From assembly GCF_014651135.1 (NCBI RefSeq), contig NZ_BMWH01000004.1:124001-188000 (forward strand): DNA of 64,000 nt, written 5' to 3'. The stretch's first letter is position 1. Each line of letters starts with the position of its first letter. A program made the translations under genes and the position numbers. Below are positions 46,536-55,118 of the stretch, piece by piece. The DNA is from Streptomyces echinoruber. Lineage in GTDB: Bacteria > Actinomycetota > Actinomycetes > Streptomycetales > Streptomycetaceae. The notes under the pieces were generated by a model. That model saw only the letters and a list, made by a program, of their open reading frames with translations. It was not told the origin of the DNA and did no database searches.

Positions 46536-48304
46536 GGCCCGCCGACGCCGTGACCCACCTCTCCCCCGAGCGCTGGGAGCGGGCCAACCGCCTGCTGGTG
46601 CGCAAGGCGCTGGCCGAGTTCGCCCACGAGCGGCTGATCACCCCCGAGCCGGAGGGCGGCGGCGTCTACACCGTCCGCAGCGACGACGGGGCGACCCGCT
46701 ACCGGTTCACCGCCACCCGCCGCGCCCTGGACCACTGGCAGATCGACGCCGACTCCCTCACCCGCCACCGGGACGGCACCGAACTCCCGCTCGCCGCCCT
46801 CGACTTCTTCCTGGAGCTGCGCGCCCGTCTCGGCCTGGGCGAGGAGATCCTGCCGGTCTACCTGGAGGAGATCTCCTCCACCCTCTCCAGCACCTGCTAC
46901 AAACTGGCCAAGCCGCCGGTGACGTCGGCGCAACTGGCGCACGCGGACTTCCAGGCGATCGAGACCGGCATGACCGAGGGCCACCCGTGCTTCGTCGCCA
47001 ACAACGGGCGGCTCGGCTTCGGCATCCACGAGTACCTGGCGTACGCCCCCGAGACCGCGACCCCGGTCCGGCTGGTGTGGCTGGCGGCGCACCGCTTGCG
47101 GGCGGTGTTCACGGCCGGGGCAGGCATCGAGTACGCGTCCTTCGTCCGGCAGGAGCTGGGCGAGCCCACCGTGGAGCGCTTCCACCGCACGCTCACCGAT
47201 CAGGGCCTCGACCCGGCCGACTACCTCCTCCTCCCCGTCCACCCCTGGCAGTGGTGGAACAAGCTCACCGTCACCTTCGCCGCCGAGATCGCCCGCCGCG
47301 ACCTGGTCTGCCTGGGCGAGAGCGACGACGAGTACCTGGCCCAGCAGTCCATACGGACCTTCTTCAACACGAGCAACCCGCACAAGCACTACGTCAAGAC
47401 GGCCCTGTCCGTGCTCAACATGGGCTTCATGCGCGGACTGTCGGCCGCCTACATGGAGGCCACCCCGGCGATCAACGACTGGCTGGCCCGGCTGATCGAC
47501 GACGACCCGGTGCTGAAGTCGACCGGCCTGACGATCATCCGGGAGCGGGCGGCGGTCGGCTACCGGCACCTGGAGTACGAGGCCGCCACCGACCGCCACT
47601 CGCCCTACCGCAAGATGCTGGCCGCGCTGTGGCGGGAGAGCCCGGTGCCCTCGCTGCGCGAGGGCGAGCAGCTCGCCACCATGGCCTCGCTGCTGCACGT
47701 GGACCACGAAGGCCGGGGCCTGGCGGCCGCGCTGATCGAGCGGTCGGGCCTGCCGCCGCGCGAGTGGCTGCGGCACTACCTGCGGGCCTACCTCGTGCCG
47801 CTGCTGCACTGCTTCTACGCCTACGACCTGGTCTTCATGCCGCACGGCGAGAACGTCGTCCTCGTCCTGGAGGACGGGGTGGTGCGGCGGGCGGTCTTCA
47901 AGGACATCGCCGAGGAGATCGCGGTGCTGGACCCCGAGGCGGTCCTGCCGCCCGAGGTGCGGCGCATCCGCGTCGACGTTCCGGAGGACAAGAAGCTCCT
48001 GTCGATCTTCACGGACGTCTTCGACTGCTTCTTCCGCTTCCTCGCCGCCCAACTGGCCGCCGAGGGCGTCCTGGAGGAGGACGGCTTCTGGCGCACGGTC
48101 GCCGAGGTGGCCCGCGCGTACCAGGAGTCGGTGCCCGAACTCGCCGACAGGTTCCGGCAGTACGACCTGTTCGCGCCCGAGTTCGCGCTGTCCTGCCTCA
48201 ACCGGCTCCAGCTCCGCGACAACCGGCAGATGGTCGACCTCACCGACCCCTCGGGCGCACTGCAGCTCGCGGGCACGCTGGCCAACCCGATCGCGGGACT
48301 CTAG
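46532..48304 (+). CDS. desD: NRPS-independent siderophore synthetase
   Basis: A 590-residue IucA/IucC-type enzyme that adenylates N-hydroxy-succinylcadaverine and oligomerises and cyclises it to desferrioxamine E/B. Family motifs: GMTEGHPCFVANNGRLGFGI near 155, LLPVHPWQWWNKLTVTFAAE near 232, SIRTFFNTSNPHKHYVKTAL near 274, and the C-terminal FhuF-like region (VPLLHCFYAYDLVFMPHGEN near 425). Overlaps desC by 4 bp. The final gene of the operon, followed by a strong hairpin. Confidence 0.95.
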   Translation: MRPADAVTHLSPERWERANRLLVRKALAEFAHERLITPEPEGGGVYTVRSDDGATRYRFTATRRALDHWQIDADSLTRHRDGTELPLAALDFFLELRARLGLGEEILPVYLEEISSTLSSTCYKLAKPPVTSAQLAHADFQAIETGMTEGHPCFVANNGRLGFGIHEYLAYAPETATPVRLVWLAAHRLRAVFTAGAGIEYASFVRQELGEPTVERFHRTLTDQGLDPADYLLLPVHPWQWWNKLTVTFAAEIARRDLVCLGESDDEYLAQQSIRTFFNTSNPHKHYVKTALSVLNMGFMRGLSAAYMEATPAINDWLARLIDDDPVLKSTGLTIIRERAAVGYRHLEYEAATDRHSPYRKMLAALWRESPVPSLREGEQLATMASLLHVDHEGRGLAAALIERSGLPPREWLRHYLRAYLVPLLHCFYAYDLVFMPHGENVVLVLEDGVVRRAVFKDIAEEIAVLDPEAVLPPEVRRIRVDVPEDKKLLSIFTDVFDCFFRFLAAQLAAEGVLEEDGFWRTVAEVARAYQESVPELADRFRQYDLFAPEFALSCLNRLQLRDNRQMVDLTDPSGALQLAGTLANPIAGL

Positions 48305-48321
48305 CCCCGCCGCGAACGGGC

Positions 48322-48354
48322 GGGCGCCCCGGCGTACGGTCCGCCGGGGCGCCC
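48322..48354. terminator. Hairpin terminator after desD
   Basis: GGGCGCCCCGGCG pairs with CGCCGGGGCGCCC around a 7-base loop, 18 bp after the desD stop and between convergent genes, so it may end both transcripts. Confidence 0.85.
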
Positions 48355-48502
48355 GTCGCGACGGGGGGCTCCCCCCGCCGCCGTACCCGCGCCCTGCCGC
48401 ACCGGGCACGGGCACGGCGCCGTGCCACTCGGCCCTGCGGGCCACCGCCGCCATCCGGCCCCACGGGCCGCGGTCGTCACTTGGCCCTGCGGGCCACGGT
48501 CG

Positions 48503-50086
48503 TCACTTGGCCCGGCGGGCCACGGTGAAGTGGTCGATCCGGGCGCCGGTCTCGGCGATGCCGCGCACCGTCAGAGTGGCGTAGCGGCCCCGGGGCGCCG
48601 GGGTGACGTCGACGCGCAGGAACGAGTAGTCGTCGTAGCGCACCCGGGACCAGGCCACGTCCTCGTTCTGCCGGGCGCCGTCCTTCAGGCAGACGAAGGA
48701 GGAGACGGACTCGACGTCCTTCTCGTGGCCCTCGTAGGACTCCTCGGCGCTGAACTTGTACAGGCTGCGCCCGGCCGCGCCCGCCGTGACGTAGACCACG
48801 CCCTCGGTCTCCGGGTAGACGGTGCCGCCGATCTCCAGCTTCTTGGCGACCCGGTCGCCCTTGATGACGTCGGTGCGCTCGTAGACGTGGTTGTGGCCGT
48901 TGATGACCAGGTCCACGGTGTACTTCTCGAACAGCGGCACCCACTCCCGGCGCACGCCGCCCTCGGAGGCGTGGGAGGTGGAGGTGCAGTAGGCGCAGTG
49001 GTGGAAGAAGACGACGACGAAGTCGATGTCCTTCGCCGCCCGGAATCTCTTGAGCTGCGCCTCCAGCCACTTGGTCTGGGTGCCGCCGGACAGGCCCAGG
49101 TTGGCCGGGATCTCGTAGGAGACGTCGTTGGCGTCGAGGGAGATGACGGCGGTGTTGCCGTGGACGAAGGAGTACACGCCCGGCAGGTTCGCCCGGTCCG
49201 GGCCGTTGCCGGGCATCACCCAGCGGGCCTGTTCGCCGCCGTAGCCGTTGGGCGAGTACCAGGCCTCCATGTCGTGGTTGCCGTACGACACCATCCACGG
49301 GACCTGCTTGGCGACGGTCTCGGTCTGGGCCAGGAACTGGTCCCACACGCGCGCGTCGAAGCCGGTGTCGGTCGTCTTGCCGGCGCCGGACGGGTCGGCG
49401 TAGGCGATGTCGCCGGCGTGCAGGTGGAAGGCCGGGTTCTGGCCGAGGATCAGGCTGTCGTTGGCCAGGCCGTGGTAGCCGACGCCCTGGTCGCCGAAGG
49501 CGGTGAAGGTGAAGGGCGCCTTGTGGTCGGGCGCGGTGGTGAAGGTGCCGAGGGTGCCCAGCAGGTGCGGCTCGGCCGGGTCGAAGCCCTGGTGGCCGAC
49601 GCCGTAGTAGTAGGTGCGGCCCGGGCGCAGGCGGGTCAGCCTGGCGTGGACGTAGTACTGGGTGTGGTCGGGGCCCGCGCCGATCCCGGCCGGGGTGTGC
49701 ACGGTGCGCACCTCGGCCTCGATCCTGCGGGAGAGGTCCCAGGGGTGGGCGCCGATGCGGACGAAGGGCTTCCTGACCGGCACCGGGACCTGCCAGGAGA
49801 CGGTCATCTCGGTGCGCGGGTCGGTGCCGTAGGCGAGGTGGCGGCCGAAGGGGGCGACGAAGGAGCCGTCGACCGTCTCGGCCGCGGGGACGGTGCGGGG
49901 CGTGGGAACGGCGGCCGGGGCGGTGGCGCCCGGCACGAACACGCCCCCCGCGACGGCGCCCAGCGTGACCGCGCCGCCCCTGATCATGGCGCGCCGCGAG
50001 AACCTGGAGCGCAGGTACTCGTGCTGTTCGGCCATGCTCATGCGGGCGGCCGGCTTCTCGGGTACTCCCATGCGAGGAATGTTCAT
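48503..50086 (-). CDS. Secreted purple-acid-phosphatase-like metallophosphoesterase
   Basis: About 527 residues. Tat-type signal (RFSRRAMIRGGAVTLGAVAG) then a fibronectin-like N-domain (GRHLAYGTDPRTEMTVSWQV; LRPGRTYYYGVGHQGFDPAE) and a metallophosphoesterase domain with FTAFGDQGVGYH, LHAGDIAYADPSG, VSYGNHDMEAW, VVVFFHHCAYC and VINGHNHVYERTD, supplying the dimetal ligands. It probably removes phosphate from organic esters outside the cell. ATG 50086 is preferred. The last codons (VARRAK stop) are copied with few changes directly after the gene (about 48470-48495), a small tandem duplication of the 3' end. Confidence 0.9.
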   Translation of the reverse strand: MNIPRMGVPEKPAARMSMAEQHEYLRSRFSRRAMIRGGAVTLGAVAGGVFVPGATAPAAVPTPRTVPAAETVDGSFVAPFGRHLAYGTDPRTEMTVSWQVPVPVRKPFVRIGAHPWDLSRRIEAEVRTVHTPAGIGAGPDHTQYYVHARLTRLRPGRTYYYGVGHQGFDPAEPHLLGTLGTFTTAPDHKAPFTFTAFGDQGVGYHGLANDSLILGQNPAFHLHAGDIAYADPSGAGKTTDTGFDARVWDQFLAQTETVAKQVPWMVSYGNHDMEAWYSPNGYGGEQARWVMPGNGPDRANLPGVYSFVHGNTAVISLDANDVSYEIPANLGLSGGTQTKWLEAQLKRFRAAKDIDFVVVFFHHCAYCTSTSHASEGGVRREWVPLFEKYTVDLVINGHNHVYERTDVIKGDRVAKKLEIGGTVYPETEGVVYVTAGAAGRSLYKFSAEESYEGHEKDVESVSSFVCLKDGARQNEDVAWSRVRYDDYSFLRVDVTPAPRGRYATLTVRGIAETGARIDHFTVARRAK

Positions 50087-50236
50087 GGCATCCGAAACTC
50101 GTGTCCTCGAGCAACGGAACACAAGACGCAGGATGGACACCCTGCGAACAGGAGTTCACCAGAACCCCAACAGCATTCTGCCCGAAATCGGGCAGGATCC
50201 TTGCGAAACCGCGTCCCTTCCCTCAGGATCTTCCGG

Positions 50237-50494
50237 GTGCACGACGAACTCGTTGATCACCTGACGCGCTCCACGCCCCTCAGCCGGGGCGAGGCGCTGC
50301 GTGTGGTCCAGGACGTGCTCGCCTATTTCGACGAGACGACCGAGGAGTACGTCCGTCGCCGCCACCGCGAGCTGCAGGCCCAGGGCCTGGTGAACGCGAC
50401 GATCTTCGAACGGATCGCGGCGGACCTGAAGTACCGCGCGGTGGCCCCGCCCGAGCTCTCGCTCCGGCAACTACGCCGCATCGTCTACGGCTGA
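50237..50494 (+). CDS. Conserved small protein, unknown function
   Basis: An 85-residue protein starting at GTG 50237 (VHDELVDHLTRSTPLSRGEA). It is predicted all-helical and charged (FDETTEEYVRRRHRELQAQG; IAADLKYRAVAPPELSLRQL), with no membrane segment or signal. The residue pattern and codon bias support a real gene. Its position, 120 bp upstream of glmS in the same direction, is the only hint of a link. I do not recognise a function. Confidence 0.65.
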   Translation: MHDELVDHLTRSTPLSRGEALRVVQDVLAYFDETTEEYVRRRHRELQAQGLVNATIFERIAADLKYRAVAPPELSLRQLRRIVYG

Positions 50495-50507
50495 GAACCA
50501 GCCACGG

Positions 50508-50605
50508 CACAGGACCCGGCCGCGGCACAAGACCAGACACGGCGCAGGACCGGACACGGGATCGGACCGGACACCGCATCGGACCGGACACGGCAGAGGA
50601 CACGG
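50508..50605. repeat. Degenerate short repeats in the glmS leader
   Basis: The stretch before glmS repeats GGACCGGACACGG and related 13-18 bp strings about six times. No glmS ribozyme core is recognisable, as expected for an actinobacterium. Possibly a slippage product like the other arrays. Confidence 0.6.
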
Positions 50606-50615
50606 AAAACAACAC

Positions 50616-52433
50616 ATGTGCGGAATCGTCGGATACATCGGCAGGCGTGACGTCGCCCCGCTGCTCCTGGAGGGCCTGCAGCGGCTGGAGTACCGGGGCT
50701 ACGACTCGGCCGGCATCGCCGTCACCTCCGCCAAGGGCGGCGGCCTGAAGACGGTCAAGGCCAAGGGCCGGGTGCGGGACCTGGAGGCGAAGATCCCGGC
50801 CCGCTTCAAGGGCACCACCGGCATCGCCCACACCCGCTGGGCCACCCACGGCGCCCCCTCCGACGTCAACGCCCACCCGCACCTGGACCCCGAGGGCAAG
50901 GTCGCCGTCGTCCACAACGGCATCATCGACAACGCCGCCGACCTGCGCCGCAAGCTGGAGGCGGACGGCGTGGAGTTCCTCTCCGAGACCGACACCGAGG
51001 TCCTCACCCACCTCATCGCCCGCTCGCAGGCGGTGAAGCTGGAGGACAAGGTCCGCGAGACCCTCCGCCTGATCGAGGGCACCTACGGCATCGCCGTGCT
51101 GCACGCCGACTTCCCCGACCGCATCGTGGTGGCCCGCAACGGCTCCCCCGTCGTCCTCGGCATCGGTGAGAAGGAGATGTTCGTCGCCTCCGACATCGCC
51201 GCCCTGGTCGCCCACACCCGGCAGATAGTCACCCTCGACGACGGCGAGATGGCCACCCTCAAGGCCGACGACTTCCGCACCTACACCACCGAGGGCACCC
51301 GCACCACGGCCGAGCCGACCACCGTGGAGTGGGAGGCGGCCTCGTACGACATGGGCGGCCACGACACCTACATGCACAAGGAGATCCACGAGCAGGCCGA
51401 GGCCGTGGACCGGGTGCTGCGCGGCCGCATCGACGACCGCTTCTCCACCGTGCACCTCGGCGGCCTCAACCTCGACGCCCGCGAGGCCCGCCGGATCCGC
51501 CGTGTGAAGATCCTCGGCTGCGGCACCTCGTACCACGCGGGCATGATCGGCGCCCAGATGATCGAGGAGCTGGCCCGCATCCCCGCCGACGCCGAGCCCG
51601 CCTCCGAGTTCCGCTACCGCAACGCCGTCGTCGACCCCGACACCCTCTACGTCGCCGTCTCGCAGTCCGGCGAGACCTACGACGTGCTCGCGGCCGTGCA
51701 GGAACTCAAGCGCAAGGGCGCGCGGGTGCTCGGCGTGGTCAACGTCGTCGGCTCGGCCATCGCCCGGGAGGCGGACGGCGGCATCTACGTGCACGCCGGG
51801 CCCGAGGTGTGCGTGGTGTCCACCAAGTGCTTCACCAACACCTGCGTCGCCTTCGCGCTGCTCGCCCTGCACCTCGGCCGCACCCGCGACCTGTCCGTGC
51901 GCGACGGCCGGCGCATCATCGAGGGGCTGCGCAGGCTGCCCGCGCAGATCTCCGAGATCCTCCAGCAGGAGGAGGAGATCAAGAAGCTGGCCCTGCAGTA
52001 CACCGAGGCCCGCTCGATGCTCTTCATCGGCCGCGTCCGGGGCTACCCGGTGGCCCGCGAGGCCTCCCTGAAGCTGAAGGAGGTCTCCTACATCCACGCC
52101 GAGGCCTACCCGGCCTCCGAGCTCAAGCACGGACCGCTGGCCCTCATCGAGCCCGCCCTGCCCACGGTCGCCATCGTCCCCGACGACGACCTGCTGGAGA
52201 AGAACCGCGCCGCGCTGGAGGAGATCAAGGCCCGCCAGGGCAGGATCCTCGCCGTGGCCCACCAGGAGCAGGAGAAGGCCGACCACACCATCGTCGTCCC
52301 GAAGAACGAGGACGAGCTCGATCCGATCCTCATGGGCATCCCGCTCCAGCTCCTCGCCTACCACACGGCGCTGGCGCTGGGCCGGGACATCGACAAGCCG
52401 AGGAACCTGGCGAAGTCGGTGACGGTGGAGTAG
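50616..52433 (+). CDS. glmS: Glutamine--fructose-6-phosphate aminotransferase (isomerizing)
   Basis: A 605-residue enzyme making glucosamine-6-phosphate for peptidoglycan precursors. The glutaminase domain starts at Cys2 (CGIVGYIGRRDVAPLLLEGL) with HTRWATHGAPSDVNAHPHL near 75. Two SIS isomerase domains follow (GCGTSYHAGMIGAQMIEELA near 303; AEAYPASELKHGPLALIEP near 495), ending in the invariant KPRNLAKSVTVE. Full length and intact. Streptomyces usually carry two glmS genes, and this copy may be the second (glmS2); that is inferred from gene order. Confidence 0.95.
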   Translation: MCGIVGYIGRRDVAPLLLEGLQRLEYRGYDSAGIAVTSAKGGGLKTVKAKGRVRDLEAKIPARFKGTTGIAHTRWATHGAPSDVNAHPHLDPEGKVAVVHNGIIDNAADLRRKLEADGVEFLSETDTEVLTHLIARSQAVKLEDKVRETLRLIEGTYGIAVLHADFPDRIVVARNGSPVVLGIGEKEMFVASDIAALVAHTRQIVTLDDGEMATLKADDFRTYTTEGTRTTAEPTTVEWEAASYDMGGHDTYMHKEIHEQAEAVDRVLRGRIDDRFSTVHLGGLNLDAREARRIRRVKILGCGTSYHAGMIGAQMIEELARIPADAEPASEFRYRNAVVDPDTLYVAVSQSGETYDVLAAVQELKRKGARVLGVVNVVGSAIAREADGGIYVHAGPEVCVVSTKCFTNTCVAFALLALHLGRTRDLSVRDGRRIIEGLRRLPAQISEILQQEEEIKKLALQYTEARSMLFIGRVRGYPVAREASLKLKEVSYIHAEAYPASELKHGPLALIEPALPTVAIVPDDDLLEKNRAALEEIKARQGRILAVAHQEQEKADHTIVVPKNEDELDPILMGIPLQLLAYHTALALGRDIDKPRNLAKSVTVE

Positions 52434-52521
52434 CACCCGCCCCGCACGCACAGGGCGCGACGGGGCGGAAGGCACGGGCGGGCGGGCGCGGTCGGTGCGG
52501 CGGGCGCGGAAAGCGGACGGC

Positions 52522-52554
52522 GGCCCCCCTGTGTGCCATCCGCACAGGGAGGCC
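52522..52554 (+). terminator. Hairpin terminator after glmS
   Basis: GGCCCCCCTGTGTG (52522-52535) pairs imperfectly with CGCACAGGGAGGCC (52541-52554) about 90 bp after the glmS stop. Confidence 0.65.
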
Positions 52555-52612
52555 GCTCCCGACCGGGCCGGGGCCGCCCGTCCCCGGCCGGCCCGTCGCG
52601 CCGACCGGTCGA

Positions 52613-52671
52613 CGGCCGTCAGCCGTCAACCGTCAGTCGTCAACCGTCAGTCGTCGACCGTCGGCCGTCGG
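52613..52671. repeat. 7-bp tandem repeats
   Basis: CCGTCAN-type heptamers (CGTCAAC, CGTCAGT, CGTCGAC, CGTCGGC) are repeated about eight times between the convergent ends of glmS and the acetate-transporter-like gene. Confidence 0.8.
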
Positions 52672-52678
52672 CCGGTGA

Positions 52679-53245
52679 TCAGCCGGTGACCGTCATCCGG
52701 CGTCCCGCGGTGCGCCGCGGCATCGTCATGGGCCAGTGCGCGAAGGCCGCGGTCGCCGCGTACCAGGCCACCGCCCCCGCCACCACGGCGAACCAGCCGC
52801 CGATCTTCGCGATGGTCCCGTTGTCCGCGAACGCGGCCACGGCCAGGAGCACCAGGGAGACGAAGAGCAGCCCGTACATGCCCTGGCCCAGCATGTCGCC
52901 GCCCGCGAAGGTCAGCGACAGCGCCACGAGGGCGAACAGGAGCAGGAAGAGCCCGGCGGCGTTGCCGGAGGCCGCCTGGGCGCCGGACAGGCCGGCCCAG
53001 GTGAACCACAGGGCGCCGAGCGCGGCGAAGGCCGTACCGCCGACCGTGTCACGGTCGCGGAAGGCCATCAGACCGGCGGCGAACAGGGCGACGCCGCCCA
53101 CGTACCGGGCGAGCGACGCGGTGTCGGACGCCGTCACGTCGTTGAGTACGCCGGTGTAGCCGAGACCGGCGGCCAGCAGGGTCACCGCGAGGGCGAGCCG
53201 GCCGACGATCGTGGTGGTGCTTCCCGCGGAGACGTCTTTGTCCAC
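52679..53245 (-). CDS. GPR1/FUN34/YaaH-family transporter
   Basis: A 188-residue membrane protein with six hydrophobic helices (for example LARYVGGVALFAAGLMAFRD, FLLLFALVALSLTFAGGDML, GGWFAVVAGAVAWYAATAAF) of the acetate/succinate uptake family (SatP/YaaH-like). GTG 53245 has GGGAG upstream. Only part of the family's NPAPLGL-type signature is obvious at the N-terminus, so the substrate is uncertain. Alone in its transcript as far as visible. Confidence 0.8.
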   Translation of the reverse strand: MDKDVSAGSTTTIVGRLALAVTLLAAGLGYTGVLNDVTASDTASLARYVGGVALFAAGLMAFRDRDTVGGTAFAALGALWFTWAGLSGAQAASGNAAGLFLLLFALVALSLTFAGGDMLGQGMYGLLFVSLVLLAVAAFADNGTIAKIGGWFAVVAGAVAWYAATAAFAHWPMTMPRRTAGRRMTVTG

Positions 53246-53514
53246 GGCGGGCTCCCTTCATGTCATGCAGGTGCGGTTGTCCGCGACCGGTATATGCCCT
53301 TCACAAAGGCACAAACACCTGCGGCGGGACACGATTCGGTAGCAACCGGGTGTAGACGGGACCGACTTGCGGCGGAACGGGACTCACGGGAGGAGCGTCC
53401 TCACGACGGACCGGAGCCCAAGGAAGGAGTGGGGTTCCGACGAACCGCCCGACGAACCGGAAGGCGCGGAAGGAGCGGGCTCCCGACGGACCTGGACGCG
53501 CGGAAGGAGCGGCC
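53246..53514. other. Intergenic region, small repeats
   Basis: No gene is supported. A CGGAAGGAGCGG motif recurs at least three times (about 53460-53512) with related strings before it, close to the 3' end of the universal stress protein gene. Confidence 0.4.
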
Positions 53515-54042
53515 TCAGGGGATGACGACCACCGGCCGCCGCGCCCGCTTGGCGAGCCGGCCGGCGACGGAGCCGAAGATCCGCCCGGCGATGCCGTGGG
53601 TGGAGCCGACGACGATCGCGTCCGCCTCGTACTCCTTGCCGACCTCCTCCAGCTCGTGGCAGATGTCGCCGCCGCGCTCGACGAGGATCCAGGGCACCTC
53701 GGAGAGGTAGTCGGAGCAGGCCAGTTCGAGGCCGAGCACCTCGGTGCGGTGATCGGGCACGTCCACGAAGACGGGCGGCTCGCAGCCCGCCCAGACGGTG
53801 GTGGGCAGCCGGTTGGCGACGTGCACGATGATCAGTCCGGAGCCGGCGCGCTGCGCCATCCCGATCGCGTACGCCAGGGCGCGCTCGCTGGAGGTGGACC
53901 CGTCGAAGCCGACGACGACGCCGTGCCGGAACGCGGGATCGCAGGGAGTGCGTGACTCGTCCGCCGCCAGGGGATCGGCCGCCGTCGGATCGGCGACCGG
54001 CCGCTTACGGTCCGCGGGTTCGAAGAATTCGTGACCGGCCAT
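53515..54042 (-). CDS. Universal stress protein (UspA family)
   Basis: A 175-residue single Usp domain. The start has VVGFDGSTSSERALAYAIGM (nucleotide-binding beta1) and the C-terminus has VVGSTHGIAGRIFGSVAGRL followed by the terminal PVVVIP, the G-x2-G-x9-G(S/T) ATP-binding motif. The N-terminal 35 residues (EFFEPADRKRPVADPT...) are an extension rich in Asp and Pro. Cytoplasmic, probably ATP-binding and active under stress. Divergent from the small membrane protein gene at 54365. Confidence 0.9.
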   Translation of the reverse strand: MAGHEFFEPADRKRPVADPTAADPLAADESRTPCDPAFRHGVVVGFDGSTSSERALAYAIGMAQRAGSGLIIVHVANRLPTTVWAGCEPPVFVDVPDHRTEVLGLELACSDYLSEVPWILVERGGDICHELEEVGKEYEADAIVVGSTHGIAGRIFGSVAGRLAKRARRPVVVIP

Positions 54043-54364
54043 GGCTGTCTCGGCGAAATGATCCTTATGTATGGGTGGGACGACAGTGTGCGGCGGAGCT
54101 GTGTCCGGGAATCATCTTCCCAACCCCATACCCCCAAGGGTACGGCGGCACGCCTCCTTAGCCCAGACCCCGCGCACCCTCCGTGGCGGGTGGTTCCCCG
54201 GAGCATGCACGAGAGACCGCCCGTAACGCAATGGTCGCTGCCCCACACAGCCTGTTTGCACAGGGGCGGGCGGGGGTCGGCGCGCCCCGTGCCCGCCACC
54301 CCGGGTGACCGACGCGCCGGACCGGCGTTAATCCCGTGAACCCCCGGCCGCAGGGAGCCCCGCC
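54043..54364. other. Divergent promoter region of usp and the small membrane protein
   Basis: About 320 bp between divergent genes, lower in GC near 54050-54110 than its surroundings. It must hold both promoters. I see no gene and no convincing operator. Confidence 0.35.
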
Positions 54365-54742
54365 GTGCCCGCACCCCGCACCACCGAGCCCAGCCACGAG
54401 CCCAGCCACGAGTCCGCCCACGAGTCCGCCGCCGTTCCCGCCGCCGACCCCGCCACCGTCACCGACCTCACCGCCGACCTCACCCGCTGGGCGATCTTCA
54501 GCTGCGTCCTCGTACCCGTGGTCCTCCTCTGGTGCGGCACCTCGCTCGCCGGCGCCGCCGGCACCGCGCTGGGCCTCGCCGCGGTCACCGTCGCCTGCCG
54601 CCTGCTCCTGCGCCGGTCCGAGCGCGGCGCGGCCCGGACGGCGGCGGCACGGCACGCCCCGGCGCACGGCCGCCGCCACCGCCCCGGCGCGGGCGCCCGC
54701 CGGGGCGGTCGGCACGCGGGCGGAGGGACACCGGTCGGCTGA
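54365..54742 (+). CDS. Small membrane protein, unknown function
   Basis: A 125-residue protein from GTG 54365. A His/Glu/Ser/Ala-rich N-terminus (EPSHEPSHESAHESAAVPAA is a short repeat) precedes two hydrophobic helices (WAIFSCVLVPVVLLWCGTSL; AAGTALGLAAVTVACRLLL) and a very Arg/Gly/Ala-rich tail. Probably a two-pass inner membrane protein. The position just upstream of adpA is typical of this gene in Streptomyces, but I cannot assign a function. Confidence 0.65.
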   Translation: MPAPRTTEPSHEPSHESAHESAAVPAADPATVTDLTADLTRWAIFSCVLVPVVLLWCGTSLAGAAGTALGLAAVTVACRLLLRRSERGAARTAAARHAPAHGRRHRPGAGARRGGRHAGGGTPVG

Positions 54743-55118
54743 CCGGTTTTTGCGCACGGGAGCGCATCTTTTCAGCCAACTTCTGAAATCCATGCATCCC
54801 CCCGCACGGGCACCCCCCACCCCCCGTTCCACCTGCACGGAAAGGGTCCACCGGGCCCGGCGCACCCTACCGGGATTGGCCACTGCGACAAGGCGCACTT
54901 CCCTGCGCACTCCCCGAATGCAACGCTTCGTGATCGAATGCTTCACGCCAAGTTGCCAAGTCGACAATGCGCCGAGTGTCGAACCAGCCACCCCGGCGCA
55001 ACGCGACACAGTAGATTCGATCTTGACGTCTACGGCGGGGGACTCGTGCAGGACCGAGGGGAAACGTGCAGGAGCGACACAACCGAGGAGCCGCGACCAC
55101 CGAGGGGGGCTTAGCAGT
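54743..55118 (+). promoter_or_regulatory. adpA promoter and leader
   Basis: A 376-bp gene-free stretch before adpA, with a short hairpin (TGCGCACGGGAGCGCA then TCTTTT, about 54762-54783) that may end the preceding transcript. The minus strand at 54941-54950 reads TGGCGTGAAG, one base from the AdpA consensus TGGCSNGWWY, so autoregulation is possible. A ribosome binding site is suggested by GAGGGGGGC 9 bp before the start. AdpA control of its own gene is known from S. griseus. Confidence 0.5.

Noticed and set aside
50508..50615. glmS ribozyme or riboswitch
   Set aside because: The glmS leader holds only GC-rich short repeats; the ribozyme core is not recognisable and is not expected in actinobacteria.
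54762..54783. Attenuator controlling adpA
   Set aside because: The hairpin is short and 330 bp upstream of the start; it fits a terminator of the preceding small gene better.
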